A stretch of 64,000 nucleotides of DNA. It comes from Rhinolophus ferrumequinum (lineage: Eukaryota; Chordata; Mammalia; Chiroptera; Rhinolophidae). Shown piece by piece: positions 22,690-34,834 of this stretch. A program made the translations under genes and the position numbers. The DNA lies in contig NW_022680356.1 of assembly GCF_004115265.2 (NCBI RefSeq), positions 1,867,001-1,931,000 on the forward strand, given 5' to 3'. A model generated the notes under the pieces. It did not search any database and had not been told where the DNA came from. It was given only the letters and a program-made list of their open reading frames with translations. The stretch's first letter is position 1; every line of letters begins with the position of its first letter.

Positions 22690-25100
22690 ATGACATTATA
22701 TAGTGATAAAAGGTACATTATATAGTGATATAAAAGGTACAATCCATCAAGAAGGTGTAGCAATTATAAGCATACATGTCCCCCAAACATATCAAGCACA
22801 ACTGACAGAATTAAAAAGAGAAATAGACAGTCACAGAGCAATAGCGGAGATTTCAATGCTGCATTTAGTAATGGATATTATGAGCAGACAGAATCGATGA
22901 GAAAATAGAGAACTTGAACAACACCATAACCTTCTACCCCAAACAGCAGAGTATGTATTCTCAAGTGTCTATGAAAAATTCCCCAGGATAGACCAAGCTT
23001 TAGGCCCCCAAACAAGTCTTAATCAATTTTTTTAAAACATCAAATCATAAAAAAGTATGATTTCTGACCATATGGAACGGCACTAGAAATCAAGAACAGG
23101 AGGAAAGCTGGGGAAAGAAATCACAAAGATGAGAAAATTAAACAACAGACCGTAACACCCAACAGATGCAATCTGAAAATATGAGGGATTCTAGAAAACA
23201 CATTGAATAAAATGAGAATGAAAGAACAACATACCAGAACTTATGGCATGCACTTGAAGAAATGCTCACAGAGAAACTTATAGTTGTAAATGTCTATATT
23301 AAAAAAAAAAAAGATCTCAAAGCTATGGCCTAACTTTATACTTTCAGGAGTAGAAAAGGAAGAGTAAACTAAACCCAAAGCTAGCAAAAAGAGGATATTA
23401 ATAAATATGAGAACACAGGTAAAATAAAGACCAAAAACAAAAACAATAGATCAACAAAATTGATAAAAAGATCAACAAAATTGGCAAACTTTTAACTAGA
23501 TTAACTGGCATTTTTATAACCAAAAATGAAAGTTGAATATTACTACCAACTCTACAGGAATAGATGATTGTAAGAGTATACTGTGAGTATTTTACTTCAA
23601 CAAATTCAATAACTTAGATTACGTGGACAAATTCCTACAAGTACACAAACTAACAAAGCTGATTCAAGAAGAAATTGAAACTTTGAATAGACTTATAAAA
23701 AGTACAGAGGTTGAATTCTAAACAAACAAGAAAATCCTACAACAAAGACAAGCCAAGACCAGATGTCTTTCCAGGTGAATTCTACAAAGTATTTAAAGAC
23801 GAGTTAAACCCAAACTCTCCACCACCACTACTCCCCAAAAAAAATAGAAGAGGAAGAAATACTTTCTATCTCATTCTAGGAGTCCAGCATAACCCTGATA
23901 GGAGAACAGGCAAAAACTTCACAAGCAAAGAAAACTGCAGGTAAATATCCCTTATAAATGTAGATGATAAAAACCCTCAATATTACACTAGGTAATGTAA
24001 AACTATTTCTATTTGGCAATAACCTGATTTTATATATAGAAATGGTTAAGTAATTCAAAAATAGAAGCCAAAAGAAATTGTTAGAACGAATAAATGAATT
24101 CAGCAAAGTTATAGGATATAAGATCAATACTCAAATATCAATTGTCATTCAATACATAGATATGAACAATTGCTATAATTCTATATTAATAAGTAATCTG
24201 AGAAAAACAATTCCATTTGCAAGAGCATCAAAAATAATAAATACTTAAAAATGTATTTAACCAGGAGGTGCTAGACTCACACTCTACAAACTACAGAATA
24301 TTTCTGAGAGATACTAAAAAGAGGCCATAAATAAATGAAAGGACACTCCAAGTTTAGGGATTGAAAGACTTAATAAGGTAAGATCACAATATTCCTTAAC
24401 GTAATCTATACTTTAGATATAATCACTATAAAATCCCAACAAATTTTGCTGCAGATGGAAAAGCTAATCCAAAAATTCATACGGAATTGCAAGAAATTCC
24501 AACTAGCCACCATAATGTTGAAAAGGGGAAATGGGAAGACATGCATTTTCTGATTTTAAATCTTACTACAAAGCAACAGTAACAAAGCAGTTCATTTCAT
24601 TGGCATAAAGATAGACATACTGAGATCAATGGAATAGATTGAGAGTCACATGAGTTTCAACAACGTTGTCAAGACCATTGCATGTGGAAGAAACACTGTC
24701 TTCAACAAATGGTGCTAGGAACACTGGATATTCACATGCAAAAGACTGAATTTGAATCCTTACCTCACACTGTATATAAAAACTAACTCACAATGGAGGA
24801 AACCTAAATTTAAGAGTTAGAACAATAAAAAATTTCTTAAAAGAAAACAAAGGGGTAAATATTGTGGTCTTGGATTTGGTAATGGAGTCTTAGATACAAC
24901 ATCCAAAGCTCAAGCAAGAAATGATCAATTCATGAGACTTAATCTATTAAGACTTCATAAATATGATATACTTTTTGCATCAAAGGACATTATCAGGAGA
25001 GTGAAAAGACAACATATGGAATTGGGAGGAAATATTTGCAAATCATATATCTGATAAGGGTCTAATACTCAGAATACATAAAGAACTCACTCCTACCACT
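22690..25100 (+). mobile_element. L1 LINE fragment, ORF2 region, broken
   Basis: The plus strand carries decayed L1 ORF2 wording through the reverse transcriptase region, for example around 23,640-23,900 (tokens equivalent to DFPGEFYK) and near 24,890-25,080. There is no intact frame, and both the 5' end and the 3' UTR are missing. It ends where an ERVL-type LTR begins at about 25,101. Confidence 0.8.
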
Positions 25101-25540
25101 TGTGATGGTTCATCTTATGGGTCAATTTGGCGAGGTTATAGTACCTAGTTACTGAATCAAACACATCTGCAATCAGTTGACTTTAGAAGTTATTACCCTT
25201 GAAAACGTGAGTGAGTCTCAGTTGAAACATTTAAGAGGAAAAAATAAAGGTTACTAGTGAAGAAGAAATCATGCTTCAGATTCAGTAAAAAATCCTGTTG
25301 AATTTCTAGTCTGCGGTTCTGCTCTCTAGACTTTACACCCCCACAACCACAAGAAAATTTCAAGAATTAAATCCATTCATGTGTGTCTCTCTCTGTGTGT
25401 ACATATACATATGCATACATGCATGCATATATGTATATACATACATATGTTCATGTTATAAATATATATGTTCTTTTTCTCTGGAGACCACTGACTGATA
25501 CAGATTTTGGTAAGTAGGATGGTTCCAGAGGAACAGAAAC

Positions 25541-26062
25541 TTTTTGTTTGTTTGTTTTGTGGAAGGGGAACAGGACTTTATTGGGGAACAGTGTGTACCT
25601 CCAGGACTTTTTCCAAGTCAAGTTGTTGTTCTTTCAATCTTAGTTATGGAGGGTGCAGCTCAGCTCCAGATCCAGTTGCCATTGTCAGTTGCAGGGGGCG
25701 CAGCCCACCATCCCTTGCAAGAGTCGAACCGTCAACCTTGTGGTTGAGAGGATGCGCTCTAACCAACTGAGCCATCTGGGAGCTCAGCGGCAGCTCAGCT
25801 CAAGGTGCCGTGTTCAATCTTAGTTGCAGGGGACGCAGCCCACCATTCCTTGCGGGAGTCGAGGAGTCGAACCTGCAACCTTGTGGTTGAGAGCCCACGC
25901 TCCAACCAACTGAGCCATCTGGCCACCCGGGAGCTGAGCGGCAGCTCATTGACTTCATTCTAGCTGCAGAGGGCGCAGCTCGCTGGCCCATGTGGGAATC
26001 GAACCAGCAGCCTTCGGCATTAGGAGCACAGAGCTCCAACCACCTGAGCCACCGGGCCAGCC
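25541..26062 (-). mobile_element. Rhin-1-like SINE with three tRNA-like modules
   Basis: Reverse orientation, with the tail complement at the left (GGAAGGGGAACAGGACTTTA). Three tRNA-like modules follow, each with a box B-like GAATCGAAC/GAGTCGAAC motif on the plus strand, at about 25,710-25,790, 25,855-25,930 and 25,995-26,060. The short direct repeat GAACAGAA lies at 25531-25538 and 26065-26072. It is inserted in the ERVL fossil. Confidence 0.82.
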
Positions 26063-26754
26063 AAGAACAGAATCTTAAAGATGTGTTTTCTCAAATGGTT
26101 CTGGGGTTTCTGGAATTAGTTTTCCAATATGAATAAATTTAAAGGCCCTAACAATTCTATTTCCAGTGTTAAAGAAGGCATTGATAGTCCATGGTACAAT
26201 GTGGCAATAGAGATACACAAAGGATCACCACTGAATATTCCTAATCAAATATTTACAAAAGCCAAGATTCTAGGTGGTCATGGGACATCATTGAAAAAGA
26301 GAGTCAAAGGGAAATTTTCCCAGTGGGTAGAACTTTGAGTAATGCACCTGGTTGTTGATCGTTCTTGTAAGATAAATGGCCAGAGAGATGAGTCTATATT
26401 AATTCATGGATGCATGATTTGGCTGAATGTTCAAGAGCTTGGAAAGATTTGATAGGAAAATTGGTGACAAGGAGATGTAGGGAAGAAGCACATGCCCAGG
26501 CTTCGTGAATAGGCAATAAATGTGAATCTATTTGAGACCCATAAGAATGCTCACAAAAGAGTGACCTCAGCAGATGAGGAATTTAACAATCCAATGGATA
26601 GAATGACCTGTTCTGTGGATACTACTCAGCCTCTTTCCCTAGCCACTCCTGTCACTGCCCAATGGGGTCATGAATCAAGGGGCCGTAATGGCAGATGTGG
26701 GGGGATGCATGGGCTCAGCATTATGGCTTCCGCTCATCCAGCTTGCCCTCCCCT

Positions 26755-26755
<1 letters not shown>

Positions 26756-26796
<41 letters not shown>

Positions 26797-26804
26797 ACAC
26801 ACAC
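26756..26804. repeat. (CA)n microsatellite
   Basis: About 24 CA units with one TA interruption, within the ERVL fossil. Confidence 0.95.
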
Positions 26805-27870
26805 GGTCACTGCTGAGTGCCAAGTCTGCCAGGATCGCTGACAAAAACAGGGTCCCTGATGTGACACTGTCCCCAGGGTGATCAGGCAGCTGCCCCATGT
26901 CAGGTGATTGTATGATTATATGGGACATCCTCTCCCATGGAAGGGGCAGTGTTTTTGTTCTTATTGGCTTAGACACCTACTCTCTACTCTGGATAGAGAA
27001 TTGCGTTCCCTTCACACAGTGTTTCTGGTAACTACCATCTGGAGACTCACAGAGTCCTTTATCCACTACTACGGTGTTCCACGCATCAAAGGACTCGCTG
27101 CACAGAAATGAAGTGTGGCGGTAGGCCCATGCTCACCAACCCACTGGTCTTTCCCTGTTCCCCTTCCTCCTGAAGCAGCTGACTTGATAGGACAGAAGAA
27201 TGGGCTGTGACATCTGAGGTGAAGCGCCACCAGGTGGTGATACCTTGCAGGGAGGGGGCAGTTTCCCAGAAGGCTGCTTAGGCCCTAAATTACTGTCCTG
27301 ATGTCCCCATAGCCAGGATTCACAAGTCCATCAATCATGGGTGGACCTGTGTGTGGCTCCACCATTGCCACTCTTAACCCCAGTGATCCATCATTTATGC
27401 TTCATGGGCATGTGATCTCATGGTCAGGGGTCTTCATTCCACAGAGAGTAGAGCATCCACCAAGAAACACATTGATTTCACTGGACTGGAAATTAAGACT
27501 GCCACCCGGCCACTTAGGGGCCCCTCGTGCTTCTGAATCATTAGACAAAGAAGAGAGACGCTATACTGGCTGGGTGAGTGATTCTGACTGCCAAGGGGAC
27601 ATAGGACGGCTGTGCATTGGAGGTCAGGAGCACAGGACACTCCTCAGGACTTAGCATCACCCCACCCTGTGATGAAGTCCATAGAAAACAAGGAACACAT
27701 CCAGGCAGGACTACTGATGGTCCAACCTTTCAGGAGTGAAGGTCAGGGTCATCCAACCAGGCAAAAAGCACGACCAGCTGAGATGCTTGCTGAGAACAAA
27801 GGGAATATGAAGTGGAAGATGGAGGAAGGTAGTTTAAGTACCAGTTCTGAAGTGTGATGAGCTCCAAAAG

Positions 27871-29530
27871 CATGGATTGGATTGCTGTGTTTTTCACATT
27901 CAGTTGGGAATAACTTTGCGTGTTTCTGTATGTTTTATATGTTACATCTACATGAATGTAAAAACCCAGCGTGAGTGATATGCAACCTAACCCACTACAA
28001 ACGTGCATCTCTTCACGGTGACTGTCGGTACGGAGTGTTCCCCCTGGGCTACATCAAATATTGCTACATATGTAAGTGTTGCAGGATCAGCTTCCTGTCT
28101 TCAGTGGAAACAGGAGCTTCCCGTCTTCAGTGGAAACCCTTTGGGCACCCTCACTTCCCCTCTGGCCCCGATCAGCCATGAAACCTGGCACGTGTCCTTC
28201 TGTTTGGAGGTTTACTCTTACCTGTCTTTCCTTTAGCAAATCATGTTCCTGGAGGGCTGTGCCATGTCAGGAAGGGCCTGGGTTGTCAGGAATCAGGATT
28301 TATAGTCAGCCCGGCTGCACAGAAACTCGCAGGCAGAGCCAGCCTGCTGTGTGTCCGAGGGACACCTGCAGCCTTGAATGGAGTGGGTAACTCAGAACTA
28401 CAAGGCTATTAATCTTAGTTGTCTTTTTACGGGGCGTTTCTAGGACATAATGTTTAAAGTGCCGGGTGGTAACCGGCTGGCTCCTGATCATGGGATGGGT
28501 TTTCAGGGTGAGCTCAGAGCAGTGTGTGTTTCCCACCCAGACAGGAAGCATTTCAGTACACTGTTTTAATAGGTAAATCTGTGTCCGTGCATGCCCATGG
28601 GTCATGAGTTTGGTGGCATTCCCCCGCTGGACCTCCCTGCACTCTCCCCTTTCATGCCTCATCTGTAAAGCCCCCAACAGGAAAGGTTCACACTGCCCCT
28701 CCTTGAGATGACCACAGCACAAGACTGTGAAAAAGAACACAGCTGTCCTAGGGGGCTTACAAGCTGCCCCTTCAGGACAAGTCAGTAACAAGATGACTCA
28801 GTGTGTGAACTGGTGATTGTCCAAGACCATGGACCTCAGAACCACACGGCCCAGAGGGCACCTTGGTCAGCCTGGAAGAGCCTGGGGGTTTCCCGTGGCC
28901 AAGGATGTGGACCCCTGTCCTGGCCACTGAGAACACATCCCTGATCTATGAGGTCCCAGCCGGGGACGAGTGGCCACGATGCCGCTGACGGAGAGGCTGG
29001 GGGCCTCTGGGGGAATTTCTGCCTTGAACGGGATTGTATAAGGAAGGGCAGGGAGGCTGGACACTGGAGTTCACACGGAGCGTAAATGTTCTGGGATGAG
29101 GCCCAGCTGTAGCCCTAGAAGCGGCATCACATCTTTCCCCGGGAGAAGAAACCTGCAGAAGGAGGTCATGGGCCAGGATCCCAGGAGGTTTCCAATGTCA
29201 CTAAAGGGTGAACACGGAGCCTCTAGAGGGGCCTGAGGATGGACAGTCCTGCCTGCCCTGAGCCCATTTGCACACGACCTTCCTGTGGCCTTGTCTTCTC
29301 CACATCCAAAATTTGATCCCTTACTTGGTTTTCCTCACTTAGGGTGATGCACTTCCAAGAGTGAACTAGAAAACTACAAGTCCCAAATGTTTGGTCAAAA
29401 GAAATCTCGACAGGAGGAGCAGAAAACGTTTCCTTTCTCCAAATCGCAGCAAGGCAGCCACTGTCCTGGGGCGGGAAGGAGCCCTGACAGATGGTATTTT
29501 GATTTTTAATTTTAATGAATTGTTTTTTTA
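27871..29530. other. Gene-poor interval: no gene recognised
   Basis: Only overlapping chance frames, the longest 161 codons on the minus strand at 28306-28791, with no recognisable domain. The sequence looks unique apart from local imperfect repeats, such as two copies of CTTCAGTGGAAAC near 28,100-28,135. Confidence 0.5.
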
Positions 29531-29733
29531 AGACAGGGAATACTTTGTTTAAACCCAGCAGAGAAATGGACAGCTTGGTTCTGTAACAAAGCGTCGTGTT
29601 TTAATGGATAGGCCAGTATTCCTATATGAGAGTACACACTGCTCATGCAAACGAACTGATCAGACCACAGCTTTTCACTGTTTAGCACAGAATAAGCTTC
29701 CCTGTACAAGCAGCACCTTCGGGACATTTAACG

Positions 29734-30998
29734 TCAGTGTCCCTCTCCTCCTTCCTCACCGCCTCCTTCCACAGGCTCCATACCACCCTCCTCATCGTCC
29801 TTCTAAAGGGCAGTCCTGTCTTCTCAGGCCTCAGAAACCTCTCCGTCTTCCATGCCCTCACCCACGAGCCAGTGAACAAAGGCACGCCTGGCATCCATCA
29901 GGTCAGACTCGAGGTCCAGGCGTGCTTAGGCCTCAGCACCAGCTGTGGTGCTGCTCAGCGTGCACACAGATCGCTGTGCTTCGGCCAGGTCTCCAGCACG
30001 TGCCAATCAGGAGGCTGGAAATTAATGCCAACTCGGAAGGCGGTGGGACACTCGTCCACACACTGGATTGTACGCGTGGTCTTGATCATGGCAATGGCAG
30101 CATCCACGTCTTTGGGGACCACGTCACCACCACGCAGGTGGCAGCTCATGTATTTCCCGTGGCGAGGGCCCCATTTCCCCATCTGGTTGGCTGGCTCAAA
30201 GCACGCACTGGCGATCTCTGCTGCGGAAAACTGGTCCTGGTAGCTTTCTCAGCAGAGATGACAGGGGCATACGTGGCCAGAGGATACGGGGACAGGGTGT
30301 CAGGCTGGTCTGGAATTTGGTCAGGTCCACACTGAGGGCTGCATCAAATCTGAGGGCAGCAGTGATGGAGGACATGATGTGACCCGTCAGTCTGTTCGGG
30401 TGAGTACAGTTGGGCGCTCCACATTGAGGTGCCTACGGCAGATGTCGTAGATGATGGAGTCATTGTGGACCATGAAGGCACAATAACGCTGCTCTGGGGT
30501 GCTGTGGGTGCTGAGGGCGGAGTTGTAGGGCTCAACCATAGCTGTGGAAACCCTGGGGGCAGGACAAATGGAGGTGAGCCCAGAACCCGTCCCCCCAGCA
30601 AAGCTGATGAAAGCCAGGAATCCTGAAGACCTGTGCACTGGTCGGCCAGTGTCCGAATTCGGTCCAAGACAAGGTCAGTGGTCTCCTTGCCAGGTGTAGC
30701 GCCCCCGGGCATCCTGATTGGCAGCATCTTCCTTGCGTGTAATGAGCTGCTCCGGGTGGAAGAGCTGCTGGTAGGTGCCAGTGTGAACTTCATCAATGAC
30801 TGTGGGTTCAGCGAGACATGCTTGTCGGCGCCTGTGTCACTGAGGAAGCTGACAATGAGACATCTCCTCCTCCAGTGGTCTTGTCACTTGGCATCTGACC
30901 CTCGGGCTGGATGTTGTGTTCCAGGCATAGCGCTCCCAGCAGGTGTTACCCATCTGGACACCAGCCTGGTCCCCATGGACAAAGATGCACTCACACGT
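29734..30998 (-). pseudogene. Processed alpha-tubulin pseudogene (TUBA-like)
   Basis: Read on the minus strand the block spans alpha-tubulin from the start region (the ATG position at 30998 reads ACG) to the acidic tail (stop at 29734-29736). Recognisable pieces include [17 protein letters not shown], the GTP-binding GGTGSG loop (30,590 region), [34 protein letters not shown] and [17 protein letters not shown]. No introns interrupt it although TUBA genes have them, so it is a retrocopy. It is about 90 bases shorter than a 450-codon gene and has several frameshifts and stops, so it is not expected to make protein. A T-rich stretch near 29,500-29,530 may be the poly(A) remnant. A SINE lies just beyond its 5' end. 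Confidence 0.9.
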
Positions 30999-31115
30999 GG
31001 TTGCTGCTTTGGGGCTGCCGGGCTGCCGGCTGAAAGGAAGAGGAGAGGTTGTTGCTTCTTACAGCACTCCTCTTAGGCGGTCAGTGTAAGAGAACCCTGA
31101 GAAGTGCCATTTTTA

Positions 31116-31502
31116 TTTATTTATTTTTAATTTTTTAAAGATTTTATTGGGGAAGGGGAACAGAAGTTTACTGGGGAACAGTGTGTATTTCCAGGACTTT
31201 TCCAAGTTGTTGTCCTTCCAATCTCAGTTGTCGAGGGCGAAGCTCAGCTCCAGGTCCAGTTGCCGTTGCTAGTTGCAGGGGGCGCAGCCCACCATCCCGT
31301 GCGGGAGTCGAACTGGCAACTTTGTGGTTGAGAGGACGCGCTCCAAACAACTGAGCCATCTGGCCACCCGGGAGCTCAGTGGCAGCTCATTGACTTCATT
31401 CTAGTTGCGGAGGGCGCAGCTCGCTGGCCCATGTGGGAATGAACCAGCAGCCGCGTTGTCCAGAGCTCGCGCTGTAACCAACTGAGCCACCCGTCCGCCC
31501 CC
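31116..31502 (-). mobile_element. Rhin-1-like SINE
   Basis: Exact 16-base direct repeats AGAAGTGCCATTTTTA at 31100-31115 and 31503-31518 define both ends. Reverse orientation, with the tail complement (AAGATTTTATTGGGGAAGGG) at the left and two tRNA-like heads at the right. Minus-strand AATAAA motifs lie in its tail. Confidence 0.9.
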
Positions 31503-31518
31503 AGAAGTGCCATTTTTA

Positions 31519-32093
31519 AAGACACCCAGTTTCAGTGGTTGCTATGCCTGTGTAAGAACTTTCGACCTCTAAGTCCCAGGGGTTGTGAGGGGTGTGTGTG
31601 CTCCTGGCCCATGTTCACGACACCGGAATGAACCTGTGCCACGAGGAAAGGGGACTTGGGGGTGTCCTTCAGTAGCCAGGGAGGGGCAGCCCTTCCCCCT
31701 TCTCCCACACACAGGAAGCTGATGACACTGCAAGGTTCCTCAGTTCAGTGAGGAATGCGAGAGTCTGTACCTCAGTGACATGAGCGGGGAAAGTGGAAGA
31801 AGCAGACCAGTCTGTAATAGAAACAGGACTTCAATGTCACGATGCTGAGCCCGGCCTTTACTATTTATAACGAATAAACATTGTCCCTCCCATAGACAAA
31901 CAGGCCTTGGGGAAGAGCACTGAGGGAGGGGGCGAAAAGGGGTGTCCTCTCACTCTTGGTTTTCCGGGGACACCAGGAAAAGCCTCCCAACGTTCTCCTT
32001 CAACTAGAGCAGAAGGCGCTGGCCCAGTGCCCCTGAGGTCCCGCTGTGTCCCCACTGCTGGTGATGAGGTTGCACTGCTCCCGGACACTCACT
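31519..32093. other. Interval between SINE and RalGDS-like pseudogene: no gene recognised
   Basis: No domain, repeat or RNA gene was recognised. Further exons of the neighbouring pseudogene might be expected here, but I could not find any. Confidence 0.5.
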
Positions 32094-33416
32094 TGTGCCT
32101 GCTGTTCCGGGCCTGGAGTGTTCTGCTGGCCACCTCGGACCGGGCTCCAGCTGGCAGGACAGGATGTAACTACAGGACAGAGTGGCACCTGTGACCTCCC
32201 TGAAACCTCACCTCAGATGACCCTCCCATTGTCGGGTCCCCCAGGGGTGGCCATGCTATAAGGTCTGGGGCTGCCCGGGAGCCATGGACACAGGTTCTCT
32301 GGACTGGCCAGCAGCGAGAGTGCGCCCCTGCCCTGGGCCAACTCCTGCCGGCCTCACCTCTCGTGCTCACTGAGCCTCTCCATGTCCCGGAACCAGGCCC
32401 CAAATTGCTTGTCAGGCTCCAGTTTGTACTTCTGGGCAGCTTCCTGCAGCAGCACGAGCTCACCCATGACTTTGTTTTCCTGGGGCCAGAGGAAAGGACA
32501 GGATGCCCACCAGGCCTGGGTGGGGGTGCTGGAGGGTCTTTGTGGTGGGTGAGGAGTGGGGCGGGGGGCCGACCGGTCCTGGGTCTGTGCACACATGGGA
32601 ACCCTCCCTCCCCCTAATTCCTTCCAGGCCCTACCTGTGCTCAGAGCTGGGCATCAACAGCGCCTACTCCAGGAAGTTATCCTTGATGCCACCCCACTCC
32701 CCATGACTACCAACCAGAGGAGTCTCCCAGTTCTCTGTCATCAAAGTCTCCCATGAAAGGTAGGATGCATGGGATGGAGCCAGGATCATTTTCCCAGGAG
32801 CGTCTGTGATTCCCACTCCCCTCCCCTGCCCCACAGGAAGTACCACAGCTGCTCACCTTCTTTCTTATGTCCATGTTGATCTCATTGCCCTGGAAGGGAG
32901 ACACCAAAGTCCATGAGAAAGAGCCCCAACCGTGACCAGTCCCCTGTGTCCATCCTACCTAGGGTTGCACTAGGGCCAGGACGCAGGAGGAGCTGGAAGA
33001 CACCCAAGGCAGGACTTGGACCAGGCTGTGCATATGGATCCCTAAGCTGGGCCATGTGTTGTCCCTAAGGCGGTCCCCACAAGCACCCTAGGATGTTTCT
33101 CCCGTACCACCACCTTTTTCAGAGGAGGAAACTCAGGCTAAAGAGATGGGGTGACACTTGCAAGTCCCACAGCTACCAGTGGGCGGAGACAGCCCTGTGC
33201 CGTCGGCAGGGCGGGTGCTCACCCAGGAAGCAGCTGGTCCAGGACCTGTTGTGCTCTGGAGAAGGCCGGGTGGAGGACCGTGAAGGTGGAGATGCGGGAG
33301 ATGTTCCCACCCGGGAGGGTCTGCAGCGTGGACTTCTTTAGGCCTTCCAGTGTGCCTTGCTGCAGGGCCCGCATCCTGCATGCCTCGGTGAGGTGCGACG
33401 TGAACTCCGCTTCATA
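32094..33416 (-). pseudogene. RalGDS/RGL-like guanine exchange factor gene relic, introns retained
   Basis: Four exon-like blocks with good splice borders lie in order on the minus strand. 33223-33416 starts YEAEFTSHLTEACRMRALQQ, resembling the RasGEF N-terminal (REM) domain of the RalGDS family. 32857-32889 encodes GNEINMDIRKK. 32358-32479 encodes ENKVMGELVLLQEAAQKYKL and FGAWFRDMERLSEHE, matching the end of the CDC25 domain. 32094-32169 starts SYILSCQLEP. The large catalytic core expected between the REM block and GNEIN is absent, as only about 330 bases lie there. In the last block the family-like reading resumes only after a one-base shift. With introns kept, this is a duplicated rather than processed pseudogene. 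RGL4/Rgr is the closest relative I can suggest; this is inference. Confidence 0.65.
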
Positions 33417-34369
33417 CTGGGTGGGACAAGGAGGGACGTCCAGTCAGCGGCATCTCCATGAATCACCGGGGGAACTAAGGTCTGGAGCTCCCCCAGGAAC
33501 TGCCAGCCCCTCAGGGACGTGTGCAAGAGGAGGGACAGGCGTGCCCACGCTGAACATGGTTCTGGCTTGAAAGTACCATTGAGTTTCGGTGGTGGTGGTG
33601 GTGGTGTTTATTGTTGTTACCTTCCAGGCACAAGTCAGCTGAGGAACAAGCGACCTCCGTGAATGGTTATTGTCCCAGTGAGTGCACAAGAAACATGCCG
33701 TTATAGTGATGACAGCACAGAGGCTTAGGGATGTGAAATGGCTGCCCAGGGTCATCCAGGTCACACCTGACAACTGTCCAAATGTAGAGCAGCAAGAAGG
33801 CATTTTTCTCTTTCCTCCCTGGGACTTTTCCGCCCACTGCTGACACGGAGAACCGAGGCCCTCCCAAATCTGGAGACAGTGTAAAGGATAGATCCAGCTT
33901 ATGAAAACCCTCGACTTCGAAAAGGACACTGATTTTTCTCATTTTACATCCAAAGGCATTTTGAGACCCTCTGTATGCAGGTCCCTGATTCAGCAAAGTG
34001 GCAAACGCCTGGGGAGTCCGGACTGGAGAAAGCCGATCCCCAGGCAGGAATGTGAGTAGAGGATTTGAGAGGGAGCCAATCCCTGTGGCTGGTGCAGAGT
34101 GACGGGGGCCTCGACGTCCTCGTGAGGCAAGTGCAGATCAAGGAACACTGTGATTGCCTCCAACAACCTGACATCAGATAGAGGAATGAGAAATCCCCGG
34201 GACAGCCTGGATGCAAGCAAGCCGCCATTATCAGAACCCGCTGTTGGAAACGTCACTGCTACAAGCCCGTTCAATTTTGAATCTGGCCGCAGCTGTTACA
34301 GTGTGACACATACGTGTCCTCCAGCAGCTGTCCCATCTCTGTGCGTCTGTCTGGAGCTGGGGATTAGTA
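33417..34369. other. Gene-poor interval: no gene recognised
   Basis: Contains a short GGT/GTG trinucleotide run at about 33,588-33,605. Otherwise only chance frames. Upstream exons of the RalGDS-like relic may have been here but are not recognisable. Confidence 0.5.
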
Positions 34370-34745
34370 TACAGCTATTGTGCGCTGAATTGTGTCACCC
34401 AAATTCCATGACTTTATAACACCTACAAGTCGAGAACATGCCTGTAGTTGGATTTGTGGTCTTTAAGGAAGTACATTGGGGTGGGTCCGAATCCAATAGG
34501 CCTGGTGTCCTTGGTAGGGTAGGGGAGGACACAGGAAAGCACAGAAGGAAGTCCAGGTGGCACAGAGACAGAAAATGGCCATCTACAAGTCGAGGAGAGT
34601 GACCCCTGAGGAGAAACCAGCCCAGTGAGATGTCCCTCCTTGTCACGTCTCACTCGTAGACCTCGGGATGATGGGGACATACGTGTCTGCTGTCTACAGC
34701 ACCCCAAGTCATCCTACGTGATGGCAGTCCGAGGAAATTAATACA
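34370..34745 (+). mobile_element. MaLR-type solitary LTR fossil (probably MLT1-like)
   Basis: Wording such as GGGTCCGAATCCAATAGGCC, GGTGTCCTTG and AAAATGGCCATCTACAAG resembles the LTRs of the ERVL-MaLR group. No internal region is next to it. It is diverged, with approximate borders and likely early placental age. Confidence 0.6.
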
Positions 34746-34834
34746 GTGCATTAGGACACACAACCACACTCTACTAGAACACAGGTGGGAAAGGATAAAT
34801 AAAGGACACCCTCCCCCTTATTAAAACAAAACCC

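Larger units (their letters stand above)
25101..27870 (+). mobile_element. ERVL provirus fossil: MLT2-like 5' LTR plus internal pol region, broken
   Basis: The LTR runs about 25,101-25,502, beginning TGTGATGG and ending in ACA. Just after it is a primer-binding-like segment suited to a leucine tRNA, as in ERVL. Internal sequence from about 26,063 to 27,870 resembles ERVL RNase H and integrase and the region after it. No 3' LTR was recognised. It is broken, with many breaks and large missing parts. A SINE is inserted at 25,541-26,062 and a CA microsatellite has grown at 26,756. The class is of early placental age. Confidence 0.65.

Noticed and set aside
22690-27870. CRISPR arrays, phage-like or bacterial mobile systems
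   Set aside because: The repeats here are L1, ERVL, SINE and microsatellite sequence of a mammalian genome. There are no regularly spaced direct repeats.
28306-28791. Minus-strand frame of 161 codons
   Set aside because: No domain, no splice context and competing frames on the other strand.
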